From an uncultured Lachnospiraceae bacterium (GTDB lineage: Bacteria; Bacillota; Clostridia; Lachnospirales; Lachnospiraceae): a DNA stretch of 64,000 nucleotides. A program made the position numbers and the translations under genes. Within the stretch, counting starts at the first letter, position 1, and each line of letters opens with the position of its first letter. Location: positions 44,540-108,539 of the forward strand of contig CATKXR010000009.1 in the NCBI GenBank assembly GCA_949840805.1, given 5' to 3'. Below are positions 52,349-61,379 of this stretch, piece after piece. Below the pieces are notes generated by a model. It saw only the letters and a program-made list of their open reading frames with translations, was not told where the DNA came from and ran no database searches.

Positions 52349-52894
52349 GTGGCGAACGTTGGCGGTAAGCCCCCTAAGTATAAAAGCAAAGAGGAAATAC
52401 AACAGAAGATAGACCAGTATTTTGAGGACTGTAAGGGTGAGCCGCTTATAGGCGCCGACGGGAACCCAATGCTTGATAAATGGCAGAATCCGATTATGAT
52501 TGGACAGAAACCGCCGACAGTAACGGGACTTGCGCTTGCTTTAGGATTTACTGGCAGACAAGCATTGCTGAATTATCAAGCAAAGAAAGAGTTTGTGGAC
52601 ACGATAACGCGCGCGAAGTCTCGTGTCGAGGAATACGCCGAGAGCCGCCTGTTTGATCGGGACGGCTCCAACGGCGCACAATTCAGCCTGCGGAATAATT
52701 TCAAGGGGTGGAATGACACCGAGGAAAAGCGGCTTGAAAACGAGCGTGAGAAACTTTCTCTTGAGAGGCGCAAAGTAGACAGCCAGATTAAAGAGGATTC
52801 CGGGGATAAGCTGGACAAGATATTGCAGAACATGGATACACTGTATGAACGCTTGAAGCCAGTGCCGAACCGGGATATTGAGGATTTTGAGTAG
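52349..52894 (+). CDS. terminase small subunit
   Basis: 181 residues, GTG start after GAGGTGATAG. 'PPKYKSKEEIQQKIDQYFED', 'TVTGLALALGFTGRQALLNY' (helix-turn-helix), 'AQFSLRNNFKGWNDTEE' are typical of TerS. Recognises phage DNA for packaging. Ends in a helical oligomerisation region. Confidence 0.88.
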   Translation: MANVGGKPPKYKSKEEIQQKIDQYFEDCKGEPLIGADGNPMLDKWQNPIMIGQKPPTVTGLALALGFTGRQALLNYQAKKEFVDTITRAKSRVEEYAESRLFDRDGSNGAQFSLRNNFKGWNDTEEKRLENEREKLSLERRKVDSQIKEDSGDKLDKILQNMDTLYERLKPVPNRDIEDFE

Positions 52895-52909
52895 CGGAGG
52901 ATAGGAAGA

Positions 52910-53299
52910 ATGGGAAGAACATTAAAAAGAGTTCCATTAGATTTTGATTACCCACTGAATAAAGTGTGGTATGGGTATTGCATTTCATATTGTCGTGATG
53001 GTGAGTGTGATGATTGCAGAGAGTTTGCAAAGATGAAAGGAATCGCTCTTACATCTTACAACTGCCCGGATTTTGAGCCGGTTTTAGGGCCTCCGGTTGG
53101 TGATGGATTCCAGTTATGGGAAACCACATCAGAGGGAAGCCCGGTAAGTCCGGTATTTAAAACGCTTGATGAACTGTGTGAATGGTGTGAGGAAAACGCA
53201 ACAACATTTGGTAGCATGAAAGCGACAAAGGAACAATGGCGGCAGATGTTGGATAGTGATTTTGTTCATGCACAGTGTGGAAATGCTATATTTATTTAG
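52910..53299 (+). CDS. phage protein between small and large terminase
   Basis: 129 residues starting 'MGRTLKRVPLDFDYPLNKVW', with cysteines 'CRDGECDDCREF'. It occurs in this place in related phages; function unknown. Confidence 0.65.
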   Translation: MGRTLKRVPLDFDYPLNKVWYGYCISYCRDGECDDCREFAKMKGIALTSYNCPDFEPVLGPPVGDGFQLWETTSEGSPVSPVFKTLDELCEWCEENATTFGSMKATKEQWRQMLDSDFVHAQCGNAIFI

Positions 53300-53327
53300 G
53301 GTTTAATGTTTGAAAGGTGGTGATTCT

Positions 53328-54661
53328 ATGAACTTCCCTGCGCCATTCACGCAGAATCAAAACGATTATATGCAGAACTGTTTTACTTCGTGGTTTAATG
53401 TGGCGGAGGGAGGCTAACCACCGGTAAGCGTGGCGGAAAGAACGTTCTGCAAACCCTCATATTCTGCATGATGTTGGAAGTCCACAAGAACCACATTCAC
53501 CTAATCGGCGGCGTGTCCACTGCAACCGCCCGGCTGAATATCCTAGATTGTGACGGCTACGGACTTCTAAACTACTTCGAGGGCAGATACCGCACCGGGA
53601 AGTACCAGAACCGGGATTGTGTCTACGTCCAGACCAAAACCGGGGAAAAGATAGTGCTTGTGTCCGGCGGCGGAAAGGATGGGGACGAAAAGCTAATTAA
53701 GGGGAACACATACGGAATGGCATACATAACTGAAGCGAATGAATGCCACCCGAATTTCATCAAAGAGGTATTCGACCGTACTCTTTCTAGTGATGACAGA
53801 AAGGTATTTCATGACCTAAACCCGAAAGCACCGTCAAACTGGTACTATGAGGAAATACTGGGCTTCCATGAGCAAAAGAAGAAAAAGAATCCGTCTTATG
53901 GGTACAATTACGGACACTTCACAATAGCCGACAATATGAGTATCAGCGGCGAGAAGCTCCGGGAGATACTGGCAACCTATGACAAAGGAACAGTGTGGTA
54001 CAAGCGTGACATCCTGGGGAACCGGACGGCGGCAGAGGGTTTGATATTCAAATACTTTGCAGATAATCCAGACCCGTATCTGATAGATGATTCCGAACTG
54101 TTCAATCAAAACGGGGTGATTAGATTCAACTTCACCATGCGGACTATCGGTATTGACTTCGGCGGCAATAAGTCCCGGACAACATACTATGCCACTGGAT
54201 TCCTGAATGGATTCAAGAAAATGATTGTTCTGGCAGAGGAAAAACTTCCAGTGCGTGAAGAGGTTGACACAAAGCAGATTACAGATAAGTTTGTGGAATT
54301 TCACCATTACACTGATAAGAAATATGGGTATGTGCAGGAGTGTTTTGGGGACAATGCTTCTCCAACGATGATAAACACACTGAAAAAAGTTATCCTGGAA
54401 AACGGAATCAATACCAGAATGAACGGATGTGATAAGCCGGAAATCGTTGATAGAATCCGTTTGATAGATAATCTTTTGAGAAGCGGACGTATGATTATAT
54501 CCCGAAATTGCCCCGGACTGATTAAAGCATTATCTGAATTGAAGTGGGATGATGAAAAAGAAGATGAAATTGAGGACTTAAATATAGGTTCAATAAATGA
54601 TTACTTTGACGGTTTCTGCTATTCAATTACGCATTACATGAAGAAACTGGCTATGTGGTAG
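53328..54661 (+). pseudogene. terminase large subunit, disrupted in the Walker A loop
   Basis: The first frame gives 29 residues 'MNFPAPFTQNQNDYMQNCF ... NVAEGG' and stops at TAA 53415-53417. The next frame resumes at 53423 with 'GKRGGKNVLQTLIFCMMLEV' and runs intact to 54661 through 'YITEANECHPNF' (coupling/Walker B region) and the nuclease domain 'IGIDFGGNKSRTTYY'. Removing the 11 bases 53412-53422 restores AEGG-KRGGKN, the expected P-loop. AGGTGGTGA precedes the ATG. As written no full TerL is made unless the ribosome shifts to the -1 frame before the stop. Confidence 0.8.
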
Positions 54662-54680
54662 AAAGGGGAATGATAGAGAA

Positions 54681-55061
54681 ATGAGCATGATTAGTGAACA
54701 ATTAAGCGCATTGCGAGATGTGGCAGGAGCATATCAGCATAATGGATTAGGGATGATTTTGAAAGAAGCCGCCGACACCATAGAATCCCTATCCGAAAAG
54801 CTGGAAGATATGGAGCGGTCAGCGGAGGATTGCAGTGGTGGGTGGATTCCGTGCAGCACTGGAAATATGCCGGATACGGGAAGCACTGTCTTGATTCAGT
54901 TAAAAAGTCAAAGGGATGGAATCACTGGGGACGAAGATAGAACATTTGACATTTCTTTCATAAGGTCAAGAGATAATAGTGAATGGGTTTCTCCTAGTGC
55001 GAAATATCCGCTTAAAGCTGTAAAAGCATGGAAACCCATTAAAGCATACCATGAGCCTTAA
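54681..55061 (+). CDS. DUF551-like phage protein
   Basis: 126 residues. N-terminal coiled coil ('AADTIESLSEKLEDMERSAE') and C-terminal DUF551-type 'GGWIPCSTGNMPDTGSTVLI' ... 'VKAWKPI'. Function unknown. Confidence 0.75.
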   Translation: MSMISEQLSALRDVAGAYQHNGLGMILKEAADTIESLSEKLEDMERSAEDCSGGWIPCSTGNMPDTGSTVLIQLKSQRDGITGDEDRTFDISFIRSRDNSEWVSPSAKYPLKAVKAWKPIKAYHEP

Positions 55062-55179
55062 CAAATCCATCACCCACGGCAAAGAACACCGCAAGCCATA
55101 CCAGGGAGCGAAACGGATAGAAAGGATAGGAATAGAGAATGGGCAAAATCAAATTGAAAAGGTGTCAATATTGCGGTGA
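55051..55179 (+). pseudogene. probable remnant of a small phage gene
   Basis: 42 codons. 'SLNKSITHGKEHRKPYQGAK' is a known-looking start of a cysteine-rich phage protein, but the following part loses any motif and the frame runs into the next gene. It looks truncated. Confidence 0.35.
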
Positions 55180-55324
55180 GTATCCTCATTTGTTGAAAAC
55201 CCACAGTAGCTATAAATATATGTGCTGTTTTAAAAATCCGGAAGGGAAAGCTGGATATTGGCACACAACAAAGAACGGCGCACGAAGGGCATGGAATAAG
55301 CGAAGTAACGGTGAATATGACTAA
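55139..55324 (+). CDS. Lar-like restriction alleviation protein (zinc ribbon)
   Basis: 61 residues: 'KRCQYCGEYPHLLKTHS', 'YMCCFKNP', 'KNGARRAWNKR' follow the Lar pattern C-x2-C ... C-C ... A-x-x-x-W-N. Lar of Rac modulates type I restriction; whether this one does is unknown. Confidence 0.65.
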   Translation: MGKIKLKRCQYCGEYPHLLKTHSSYKYMCCFKNPEGKAGYWHTTKNGARRAWNKRSNGEYD

Positions 55325-55382
55325 AGGAAACTGCGGCAGGTGCAGGAGTTGGAAGAACATGAGAGGAGCGGTAATTGAATGA
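55317..55382 (+). CDS. 21-residue cysteine peptide, doubtful
   Basis: MTKGNCGRCRSWKNMRGAVIE, overlaps both neighbours. Resembles the start of a larger C-x2-C phage protein. Doubtful. Confidence 0.25.
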   Translation: MTKGNCGRCRSWKNMRGAVIE

Positions 55383-55567
55383 TAATTTTTATTCTGATAG
55401 CATATCTGCTTATTGGGACATTTTTTATGGGATTGTTGCCGGATTCTGCCGGGAATACGGTTGGAGGAATGGTTGTGTTGTGGCCTGTGATTGTTCCGAT
55501 ACTGGCAGTTGCCAAACTGTTTGATATAGTGTTTCAACTGGGCGATAAACTTAACAGAAAATTTTAG
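55379..55567 (+). CDS. small phage membrane protein
   Basis: 62 residues with two hydrophobic segments ('IIFILIAYLLIGTFFMGLL', 'GGMVVLWPVIVPILAVA'). Nine bases before the portal gene. Confidence 0.6.
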   Translation: MIIFILIAYLLIGTFFMGLLPDSAGNTVGGMVVLWPVIVPILAVAKLFDIVFQLGDKLNRKF

Positions 55568-55575
55568 GTGATTAA

Positions 55576-57051
55576 ATGGGACTGATAACATGGATAAAGG
55601 AGAAATTCAAAATGCTGTTTAAGACGGACGCTGAAAAGGCTTTCAAGGTTGAAACATACCTTTCGCCAGAGATGGATGCTGCTATTAAGCTGTGGGGGCA
55701 ATTGGAGAGCGGTAAGCCGCCGTGGCTGAAGGAAAGTGACGGACGCACGGTTGCTTTTTGGAATACCATAGCCGAAGAATGGGCGAAGCTGATCACGCAG
55801 AACATTGACATCAAAGTGCAGGGCATCCGTTCCGGGGAGATGCCGGAGAAGATGCAGGAAATCATTGACAAATACTTTCTACAAAATGCCAGGGACAACA
55901 TCCATGCTATGGTGTTCTGGGGTGGCATTATGGCAAAATGGAACGGAGAGGGAATAGAGTTTCTGAAGCCAAATATGTTCCTGCCAACGGAATACGACAG
56001 CAGCGGCGAGATAAAGGCGGCAATATTCTTCTCCTACTACCAGGCAAGCAAGAAATTTTACACCAAGGCAGAATGGCATAGGTTTGAAACCGAAACAAAG
56101 GACGGAGTATCCACCAAGATATACCATGTTTCCACAAAGGCTTTTCGGTCTGATAACCAGGATGATATTGGACGTGAAGTTCCGCTGTCGGAAACGAAGT
56201 GGAAAGACATTGAGCCGGAGTTCTGGGCAGAGAATCTTGAAAAACCGTTGTTTCGGTACATAAAATGCCCGGTTTACAATTTCATTGATTCAGACAGCCC
56301 TCTAGGGATTCCGTGTTTTGCGAATTGTAAAGAAGAGTTGCGGTGGCTCGATATAGCAATGTCAACACTGGGGAAAGAAACGAAAAACTCTTCTCCCATG
56401 CTGATTGTTGACCAATCGGTTATTATGTATGCAAATCAGAATGGTATTGAACTTCCTGAATTTGTGGAAAATGTTGGAAATCTCGATATAGTGAACGGAA
56501 CTGCCGGAAGTCCAGTTGAACAATGGCAGCCGACATTACAGATAACAACAAGAAAAGAAGGAATCAATTTTTACCTTTCTATTATTGGGTTTAAATGCGG
56601 CTTCGACCCGGGATATTTTGTATTTGACGGACAGACCATACAAGTAGCCACGGCAACGCAAGTTCGTGTCACGCAGAAGCGAACAGCCGACACAGTGCTA
56701 TCATACCGAGATGTACTGGACAAGCCGAACACCAACGGGGACGGGCGTGTGGGCGCTATCCATGACATAGCCTATATCATTAATGCAATGTTGGTGATTA
56801 ATGGTGACGTGCCGCTGACGGACAATGGGAACTATGAGTTGTTCTGTTCGTTTGCTGATCTGCTCAAGAATGAGGAAGAGGACGCTGCTATGGATCTGCA
56901 GCTTGCCAATCAAGGATACATGGCAAAATTCAGATTCCTTGTACTTCACCGGGGGTATACCGAGGAAGAAGCAAGAAAGATGGTGCAGGAAGCAGTAGAG
57001 GAAAGCCGGGCGAACGGACAGGGAGATAGTAGGCTATTTGGAGAGGAATAA
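55576..57051 (+). CDS. phage portal protein (SPP1 gp6-like)
   Basis: 491 residues. 'MGLITWIKEKFKMLFK' start, 'YRDVLDKPNTNGDGRVGAIHD'-type central region ('SYRDVLDKPNTNGDG'), 'GYFVFDGQTIQVATATQVR' and the C-terminal '...GYMAKFRFLVLHRGYTEEEA'. Forms the dodecameric DNA gate of the capsid. Length and order are normal. Confidence 0.9.
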   Translation: MGLITWIKEKFKMLFKTDAEKAFKVETYLSPEMDAAIKLWGQLESGKPPWLKESDGRTVAFWNTIAEEWAKLITQNIDIKVQGIRSGEMPEKMQEIIDKYFLQNARDNIHAMVFWGGIMAKWNGEGIEFLKPNMFLPTEYDSSGEIKAAIFFSYYQASKKFYTKAEWHRFETETKDGVSTKIYHVSTKAFRSDNQDDIGREVPLSETKWKDIEPEFWAENLEKPLFRYIKCPVYNFIDSDSPLGIPCFANCKEELRWLDIAMSTLGKETKNSSPMLIVDQSVIMYANQNGIELPEFVENVGNLDIVNGTAGSPVEQWQPTLQITTRKEGINFYLSIIGFKCGFDPGYFVFDGQTIQVATATQVRVTQKRTADTVLSYRDVLDKPNTNGDGRVGAIHDIAYIINAMLVINGDVPLTDNGNYELFCSFADLLKNEEEDAAMDLQLANQGYMAKFRFLVLHRGYTEEEARKMVQEAVEESRANGQGDSRLFGEE

Positions 57052-57053
57052 TG

Positions 57054-57278
57054 ATGCAAAAACTAAAAGAGTTTGTTTGGTACGTTTTCAATATTGCATA
57101 TGGACTGCTTTCTGTATTTTTTATTGTATTCGATTTAGAATTGTTAATCGAAACTAAACATATTGCATATTTGATATTTATACCACTGTTCCTTTTATCA
57201 TTGAAGTGTGTTTCTGTTAATATAAAAAATTCTGAAAAATATATTGATAAAAAATTATTAGATGGGGGTAAGGAATGA
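57054..57278 (+). CDS. small phage membrane protein
   Basis: 74 residues with two helices ('NIAYGLLSVFFIVFDLELL', 'IAYLIFIPLFLLSLKCVSV'). Starts at the end of portal. A cargo gene inside the head module. Confidence 0.6.
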   Translation: MQKLKEFVWYVFNIAYGLLSVFFIVFDLELLIETKHIAYLIFIPLFLLSLKCVSVNIKNSEKYIDKKLLDGGKE

Positions 57279-57592
57279 TTACAAAACAAGAAGCAATAGA
57301 AGAATTGCAAACACAAATATTAATGTATGAAGGAATTATTGCACATATACAACATTACAAACCGGATGCAGACATATCCTATTTTGAAAGGAAAATAGAG
57401 GTTGTTATACTGTCAAAATTGGCATTGGAAAGCCAGATGCCAAGAAGGGCCGATGGAGATAAGGAATGTTACGTTTGCCCTGCTTGCGGATATGAATTCC
57501 CAGATATAGGCGGCGTTAATGAAAGCTACGGAGAATCAGAAACTTATAAATTTTGCCCGGAATGTGGACAGGCAATCAGCTATGATGAATAG
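57275..57592 (+). CDS. zinc-ribbon phage protein
   Basis: 105 residues. Helical first half and two CxxC: 'YVCPACGYEFPD' and 'KFCPECGQAI'. Confidence 0.65.
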   Translation: MITKQEAIEELQTQILMYEGIIAHIQHYKPDADISYFERKIEVVILSKLALESQMPRRADGDKECYVCPACGYEFPDIGGVNESYGESETYKFCPECGQAISYDE

Positions 57593-57654
57593 CAAATGTA
57601 AATAAAATTCTAAATATTAAACCGATAACAAAATGAAAGAAGGTTTATTTTGAA

Positions 57655-57939
57655 ATGAGTAAATACATTGAAATGAAAAAAGAAGATGCAAGGCCATGTG
57701 CTGTATATAATGGTGAGAAATATGAAAAGTATTTCTTTCATATGTGGTTTAAAAGAGAAGGAAGATTTAAAGACAAGCCAAAGGAACTGATTATGGCCAT
57801 AGTTAAGTCCGAGAAAGGTGAAATTGAAGAGGTATATGCACATCAAATTAATTTTATGGATAGGGAAACCAATCCATTGATTAAATTAGATACTAAAAAC
57901 GAGAATGAGCCGCAGGAAGGATTGTTTGGGGAGGAATAG
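57655..57939 (+). CDS. phage protein, unknown
   Basis: 94 residues; 'ARPCAVYNGEKYEKYFFHMW' and 'ELIMAIVKSEKGEIEEVYAH'; ends 'EPQEGLFGEE', similar to the portal C terminus 'DSRLFGEE'. Confidence 0.6.
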   Translation: MSKYIEMKKEDARPCAVYNGEKYEKYFFHMWFKREGRFKDKPKELIMAIVKSEKGEIEEVYAHQINFMDRETNPLIKLDTKNENEPQEGLFGEE

Positions 57940-57942
57940 GGA

Positions 57943-58155
57943 ATGACATTCAAATATAAAGGATACACATTACAGCAAGGAGCAAAAGTAAATTATCATT
58001 ACATGATATTTGCACCAGACGGACACATGGTAATGCACGTTCCATATAATAGGCCAGTCACAGAAGAAAAGGCAAAAGAATTTATAGAGGGATATTTAAC
58101 CCTTGCAGGAAAGTTTGATGATATTGCGGACGATTTGCAGGAAGATGATGATTAA
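57943..58155 (+). CDS. phage protein, unknown
   Basis: 70 residues, 'YKGYTLQQGAKVNYHYMIF', with acidic tail. Not recognised. Confidence 0.6.
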   Translation: MTFKYKGYTLQQGAKVNYHYMIFAPDGHMVMHVPYNRPVTEEKAKEFIEGYLTLAGKFDDIADDLQEDDD

Positions 58156-58164
58156 GGTGATTTT

Positions 58165-58596
58165 ATGAGAATCAGACGGCACATAGGGAATGTTGATATT
58201 GATATAAGCGATGCGAGGTTACGGCGCAATCTAAGGGAATGTCAGAAAGTTTTGAATTTACAAGTTGCCGCAGATTGTGAACCGCTCATTCCGTTTCAGC
58301 AAGGGCAATTACGAAATAGTTTAACGTATCCGCAAGGTGTATATGGTGGAGAATTGGAGTGGAATGCACCCAATGCCCATTACCAATATACTGGGATTGT
58401 ATACGGCCCGAATATCCCCATAAGAGACGCAGAGGGAAATATAACAGGCTATTGGTCGCCGCCAAAGAAACACCCGACAGGCAGACCGCTTACATATCAC
58501 ACCGCAGGAACGGGCGACCATTGGTTTGAAAAGGCAAAAGAGCAACACAAAGATGAATGGGTGCGCCTTGTCAAACAAACCGCCGGAAAGGATTAG
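58165..58596 (+). CDS. minor capsid protein (Minor_capsid_2-like)
   Basis: 143 residues: 'QVAADCEPLIPFQQGQLRNS', 'WNAPNAHYQYTGIVYGPN', 'RPLTYHTAGTGDHWFEKAKE', ending 'EWVRLVKQTAGKD'. Structural head protein. Its last 13 codons recur at 58836-58877. Confidence 0.82.
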   Translation: MRIRRHIGNVDIDISDARLRRNLRECQKVLNLQVAADCEPLIPFQQGQLRNSLTYPQGVYGGELEWNAPNAHYQYTGIVYGPNIPIRDAEGNITGYWSPPKKHPTGRPLTYHTAGTGDHWFEKAKEQHKDEWVRLVKQTAGKD

Positions 58597-58599
58597 AAA

Positions 58600-58845
58600 A
58601 TGGCATGGTATGCAGAATTAAAACGCAGAAAGTGGTATTGCATTAATGGAATTGATATGATACACGCATATAAGCGTAAATTGTATGATGATTGGTACAA
58701 TTCTTTGACAGATGAACAGAAGCAACGGTTAGAAGAATACAGAAAAGCAAAGGCAGAGAAAGATCGCAGAGAAGCGAGAGAAGCCTTGCAAAGATTGTTG
58801 ATGATGTCCGGCATGGTAGCAGGGCTTTACCGCAGGAATGGATAG
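58600..58845 (+). CDS. phage protein, unknown
   Basis: 81 residues, 'MAWYAELKRRKWYCINGIDM' ... 'SLTDEQKQRLEEYRKAKAEK' ... 'MMSGMVAGLYRRNG'. Conserved-looking in Firmicutes phages near minor capsid genes. It seems to be inserted ahead of a second copy of the minor capsid tail. Confidence 0.65.
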   Translation: MAWYAELKRRKWYCINGIDMIHAYKRKLYDDWYNSLTDEQKQRLEEYRKAKAEKDRREAREALQRLLMMSGMVAGLYRRNG

Positions 58846-58877
58846 ATTTAGTCAAGAGGACAGCAGGAAAGGAGTAG
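58836..58877 (+). repeat. duplicated 3' end of the minor capsid gene
   Basis: Codes 'EWIDLVKRTAGKE' and a stop, against 'EWVRLVKQTAGKD' and a stop at 58555-58596. No start codon serves it. It is a fragment left by recombination between related phage genes. Confidence 0.7.
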
Positions 58878-58881
58878 GGGA

Positions 58882-59121
58882 ATGGATTGGTATTGGATAG
58901 TGTTGATAACGTATGTTGTCATGTGTGCAATTACTTTGATTTTAACGCAGATTAACGAAGAATATGCGCTGTATTGGGCAGTTGGAATCTTATATCCTAT
59001 TGTCTACGCATTACTATATCCCGTCCGTGCATGGGTAAAATGGGGCAGGAGTAAGGGATATTATCAAAAGCATGGCATTTCAAGATTACGGTATATTCTT
59101 GGAAAGAGGGTAAAAGACTGA
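58882..59121 (+). CDS. small phage membrane protein
   Basis: 79 residues with two helices ('IVLITYVVMCAITLILTQI', 'LYWAVGILYPIVYALLYPV') and a basic C-terminal tail. Overlaps the next ATG. Confidence 0.6.
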   Translation: MDWYWIVLITYVVMCAITLILTQINEEYALYWAVGILYPIVYALLYPVRAWVKWGRSKGYYQKHGISRLRYILGKRVKD

Positions 59122-60383
59122 TGTTACCGCCGGACTACTTCACAAACAAAGAGGACAGGCTTTTAGAGTTATACCGCCAACTTGAAAACTTTATTCTCAA
59201 AGACATAACCCGCCGTCTGCTATCCGCCGGGGAAATGACCGCAACCGCCGACCGGCTTATCTGGAAATTAAAGCAGATGGGCGAGAGCCAAGCGGCGATT
59301 GAACAGAAATTGCAAAAGCTGACAGGGCTGACAAGGAAAGAACTCCGCGCGCTCCTGCAAGACACTGTTCTGACCTCATGGGAGGACGATAGAGCCACTT
59401 TAGGGCAGTTAGGTATAGAATTGTCCAATCCGCTTGAAAATGCCGCTGTAATCCGTGTTATGGACGCTGAATATAAGAAAAGCCTTGGAGAACTCACGAA
59501 CCTCACACGCACGACCATGAAGCAGTCGCAGATAGATTTGATAAATATGCTTGATGAAGCTGATTTGCGAGTGGCCGCAGGAGTACAAAGCTATTCTGCA
59601 GCGGTGTGCGATATTCTGGACAGATACGCCGGACGTGGCATATATATGGACTATCCGAGCGGCACGCGGCGGACACTGGAGGCGGCGGTGCGGTGCTGCG
59701 TGGTGACGAGCATGAACCAGACAGCGGCACAAGTCACGAACCAGTACATAGTTGAGGGCGGCTGTGAGTATGTCCTTGTATCGGCACATCTTGGGGCGAG
59801 AGTGGCGCAGAAAGGGCAGCCGCCAATAGCAGACCATTCTTTGTGGCAAGGCAAGGTTTACAAAATTACCGGGAGCGAACCGGGATACCCTAACATGCTT
59901 GAAAGTACTGGATATAGGATAGACCAGAAAACCGGGCAAGGAACTGTCACAAATCCGCTGTCGCTTCATGGATATAATTGCAGACATTCACACAAACCTT
60001 GGGATAAGCGCCTACGCAACCCCTATGTGGACGAAAACGGCAATCTGAAAATCGACAGCGAGGAAAACCGCAAGCGGTATGAATTACAGCAGAAACAGCG
60101 TGCTATGGAACGGAGCCTGCGGGCATGGAAACGAAAGCTGATTGTCAAAGAGCAGGAAATAGCAGGAGTAGCAGAAACGGACGTTAAGGAGATTTTGCAG
60201 AGGGATTATGACCGCATGGCATACCAACTGACGCAGAAAAACAAGGCATACAACGATTTCTGCGCCACTAACGATTTACAGCCACAGTATGACCGCATAA
60301 AGGTAGCTGATTTTGGTAGGGAGCAGACAAAACAAGCGAATCAGGGCGCAAGGAGATACAGGAAGGAGAAGGACGATGGTTAA
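59121..60383 (+). CDS. phage minor capsid protein (Phage_min_cap2)
   Basis: 420 residues. 'DRLLELYRQLENFILKDITR' helical N terminus, then 'EYVLVSAHLGARVAQKGQPP' and 'LHGYNCRHSHKPWDK', the signature of min_cap2/ADP-ribosyltransferase-like head proteins, and a C-terminal coiled coil. Confidence 0.87.
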   Translation: MLPPDYFTNKEDRLLELYRQLENFILKDITRRLLSAGEMTATADRLIWKLKQMGESQAAIEQKLQKLTGLTRKELRALLQDTVLTSWEDDRATLGQLGIELSNPLENAAVIRVMDAEYKKSLGELTNLTRTTMKQSQIDLINMLDEADLRVAAGVQSYSAAVCDILDRYAGRGIYMDYPSGTRRTLEAAVRCCVVTSMNQTAAQVTNQYIVEGGCEYVLVSAHLGARVAQKGQPPIADHSLWQGKVYKITGSEPGYPNMLESTGYRIDQKTGQGTVTNPLSLHGYNCRHSHKPWDKRLRNPYVDENGNLKIDSEENRKRYELQQKQRAMERSLRAWKRKLIVKEQEIAGVAETDVKEILQRDYDRMAYQLTQKNKAYNDFCATNDLQPQYDRIKVADFGREQTKQANQGARRYRKEKDDG

Positions 60384-60675
60384 TTTCTTTGATAGATGTA
60401 AGTCATGCTCTCAATATGGACAGTGTGTATTTGCTGATACCGCTATGAGTTGTGCTTGGGATGTGATAGCAAGGGATAGCTTAGGAACAATCAAAAAAGA
60501 GTCAGCAAGAAAAGGAAATGGAAGAATGAGAAAAGATTGTTGTGGCAACTGCATGTATTTTAATGGGGATATTGGAGACGGCGATCAATTTTGCGATGAA
60601 AGAGAAACATATGTGCATGAAGAAGGCTATTGCTATCGGCATGTGAGGAAAAATCCGGACGAAGAGTGTGAATAA
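60376..60675 (+). CDS. cysteine-rich phage protein
   Basis: 99 residues from ATG 60376 (GGAGAAGG upstream), two clusters: 'CKSCSQYGQCVF ... SCAW' and 'DCCGNCMYFNGD ... FCDE ... YCYRH'. It looks like two small zinc proteins joined. Confidence 0.62.
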   Translation: MVNFFDRCKSCSQYGQCVFADTAMSCAWDVIARDSLGTIKKESARKGNGRMRKDCCGNCMYFNGDIGDGDQFCDERETYVHEEGYCYRHVRKNPDEECE

Positions 60676-60679
60676 TTGG

Positions 60680-60709
60680 TACAACCCCCGCCCGAATCTG
60701 TTGTAAAAT
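60680..60709 (+). promoter_or_regulatory. promoter-like module B (C-rich)
   Basis: TACAAC (60680-60685), 18-base C-rich spacer, TAAAAT (60704-60709); close copy of module A at 50393. Confidence 0.5.
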
Positions 60710-60729
60710 TGAGGTAGGAGGTAGGGAAG

Positions 60730-61023
60730 ATGAACGAATTAAAATATTTTGTAAAGGCGAATAAGGTTGCAACACAGTTAAGGAAATTTGAGATTGGTCT
60801 ATTCGGAACTGATTCATTAGAGGGAGGAATCTTATATCAATTCAGTAATGATATTTTCCTCATGACAGCTATGCGGCTGGCTGAAATGGTCGGAAATGAA
60901 GAATATGACGATAACAGAACTCTTGATGCGGTAGTTGACATTGAACACGCAAAAAGTGAATCGGAAATCGAGAATATAATCAAGGAGTATGTGAAAAGTC
61001 ATGGACAGATGGGTTCATTATAA
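60730..61023 (+). CDS. phage protein, unknown
   Basis: 97 residues, soluble, helical; 'MAEM'-rich middle ('MTAMRLAEMVGNEEYDDNRT') and acidic tail. First gene after promoter module B. Confidence 0.6.
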   Translation: MNELKYFVKANKVATQLRKFEIGLFGTDSLEGGILYQFSNDIFLMTAMRLAEMVGNEEYDDNRTLDAVVDIEHAKSESEIENIIKEYVKSHGQMGSL

Positions 61024-61375
61024 TAGTAATCCCCTAAATAAACGTGTCGGTGACTGCGCCATTCGTGCGTGTTGCAAAGCTACCGGGCGAAGTTGGGAAG
61101 AAGTATATTGGGATTTATCGAACATAGCCTTTGACATGGCTGACGGGTGCAATTCCTCTAATGCGGTGTGGGGAGAATATCTAAGACGGAACGGATTTGT
61201 AAGAATAGAGCCGGATTATCCTATGGACGTTTACAAGTTCTGTTGCAACTTCCCACATGGTACATATGTGCTTGGACTTGACGGGCATGTGGTGACGGTG
61301 GTGGACGGGCGGTTTTATGATACTTGGGATTCGTCCGGGAAAAGTGTTATTTATTTTTGGGAGAGGGGGCGTTAA
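61001..61375 (+). CDS. papain-fold-like phage protein
   Basis: 124 residues: Cys in 'NKRVGDCAIRACCKATGR', His in 'LGLDGHVVTVVDGRF' and Asp in 'YDTWDSSGKS' are spaced as in papain-like enzymes (C ... H ... D). Such single-domain proteins recur in phages without known function; activity is inference. Confidence 0.6.
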   Translation: MDRWVHYNSNPLNKRVGDCAIRACCKATGRSWEEVYWDLSNIAFDMADGCNSSNAVWGEYLRRNGFVRIEPDYPMDVYKFCCNFPHGTYVLGLDGHVVTVVDGRFYDTWDSSGKSVIYFWERGR

Positions 61376-61379
61376 ATTT

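Noticed and set aside
53834..54307. Minus-strand frame of 157 codons opposite the large terminase
   Set aside because: The terminase frame carries conserved motifs through this stretch.
55067..55082. CCATCACCC sequence resembling the 3' end of tRNA-Gly, considered as the right attachment site
   Set aside because: Only nine bases match and it lies within the packaging module, with phage genes continuing on both sides.
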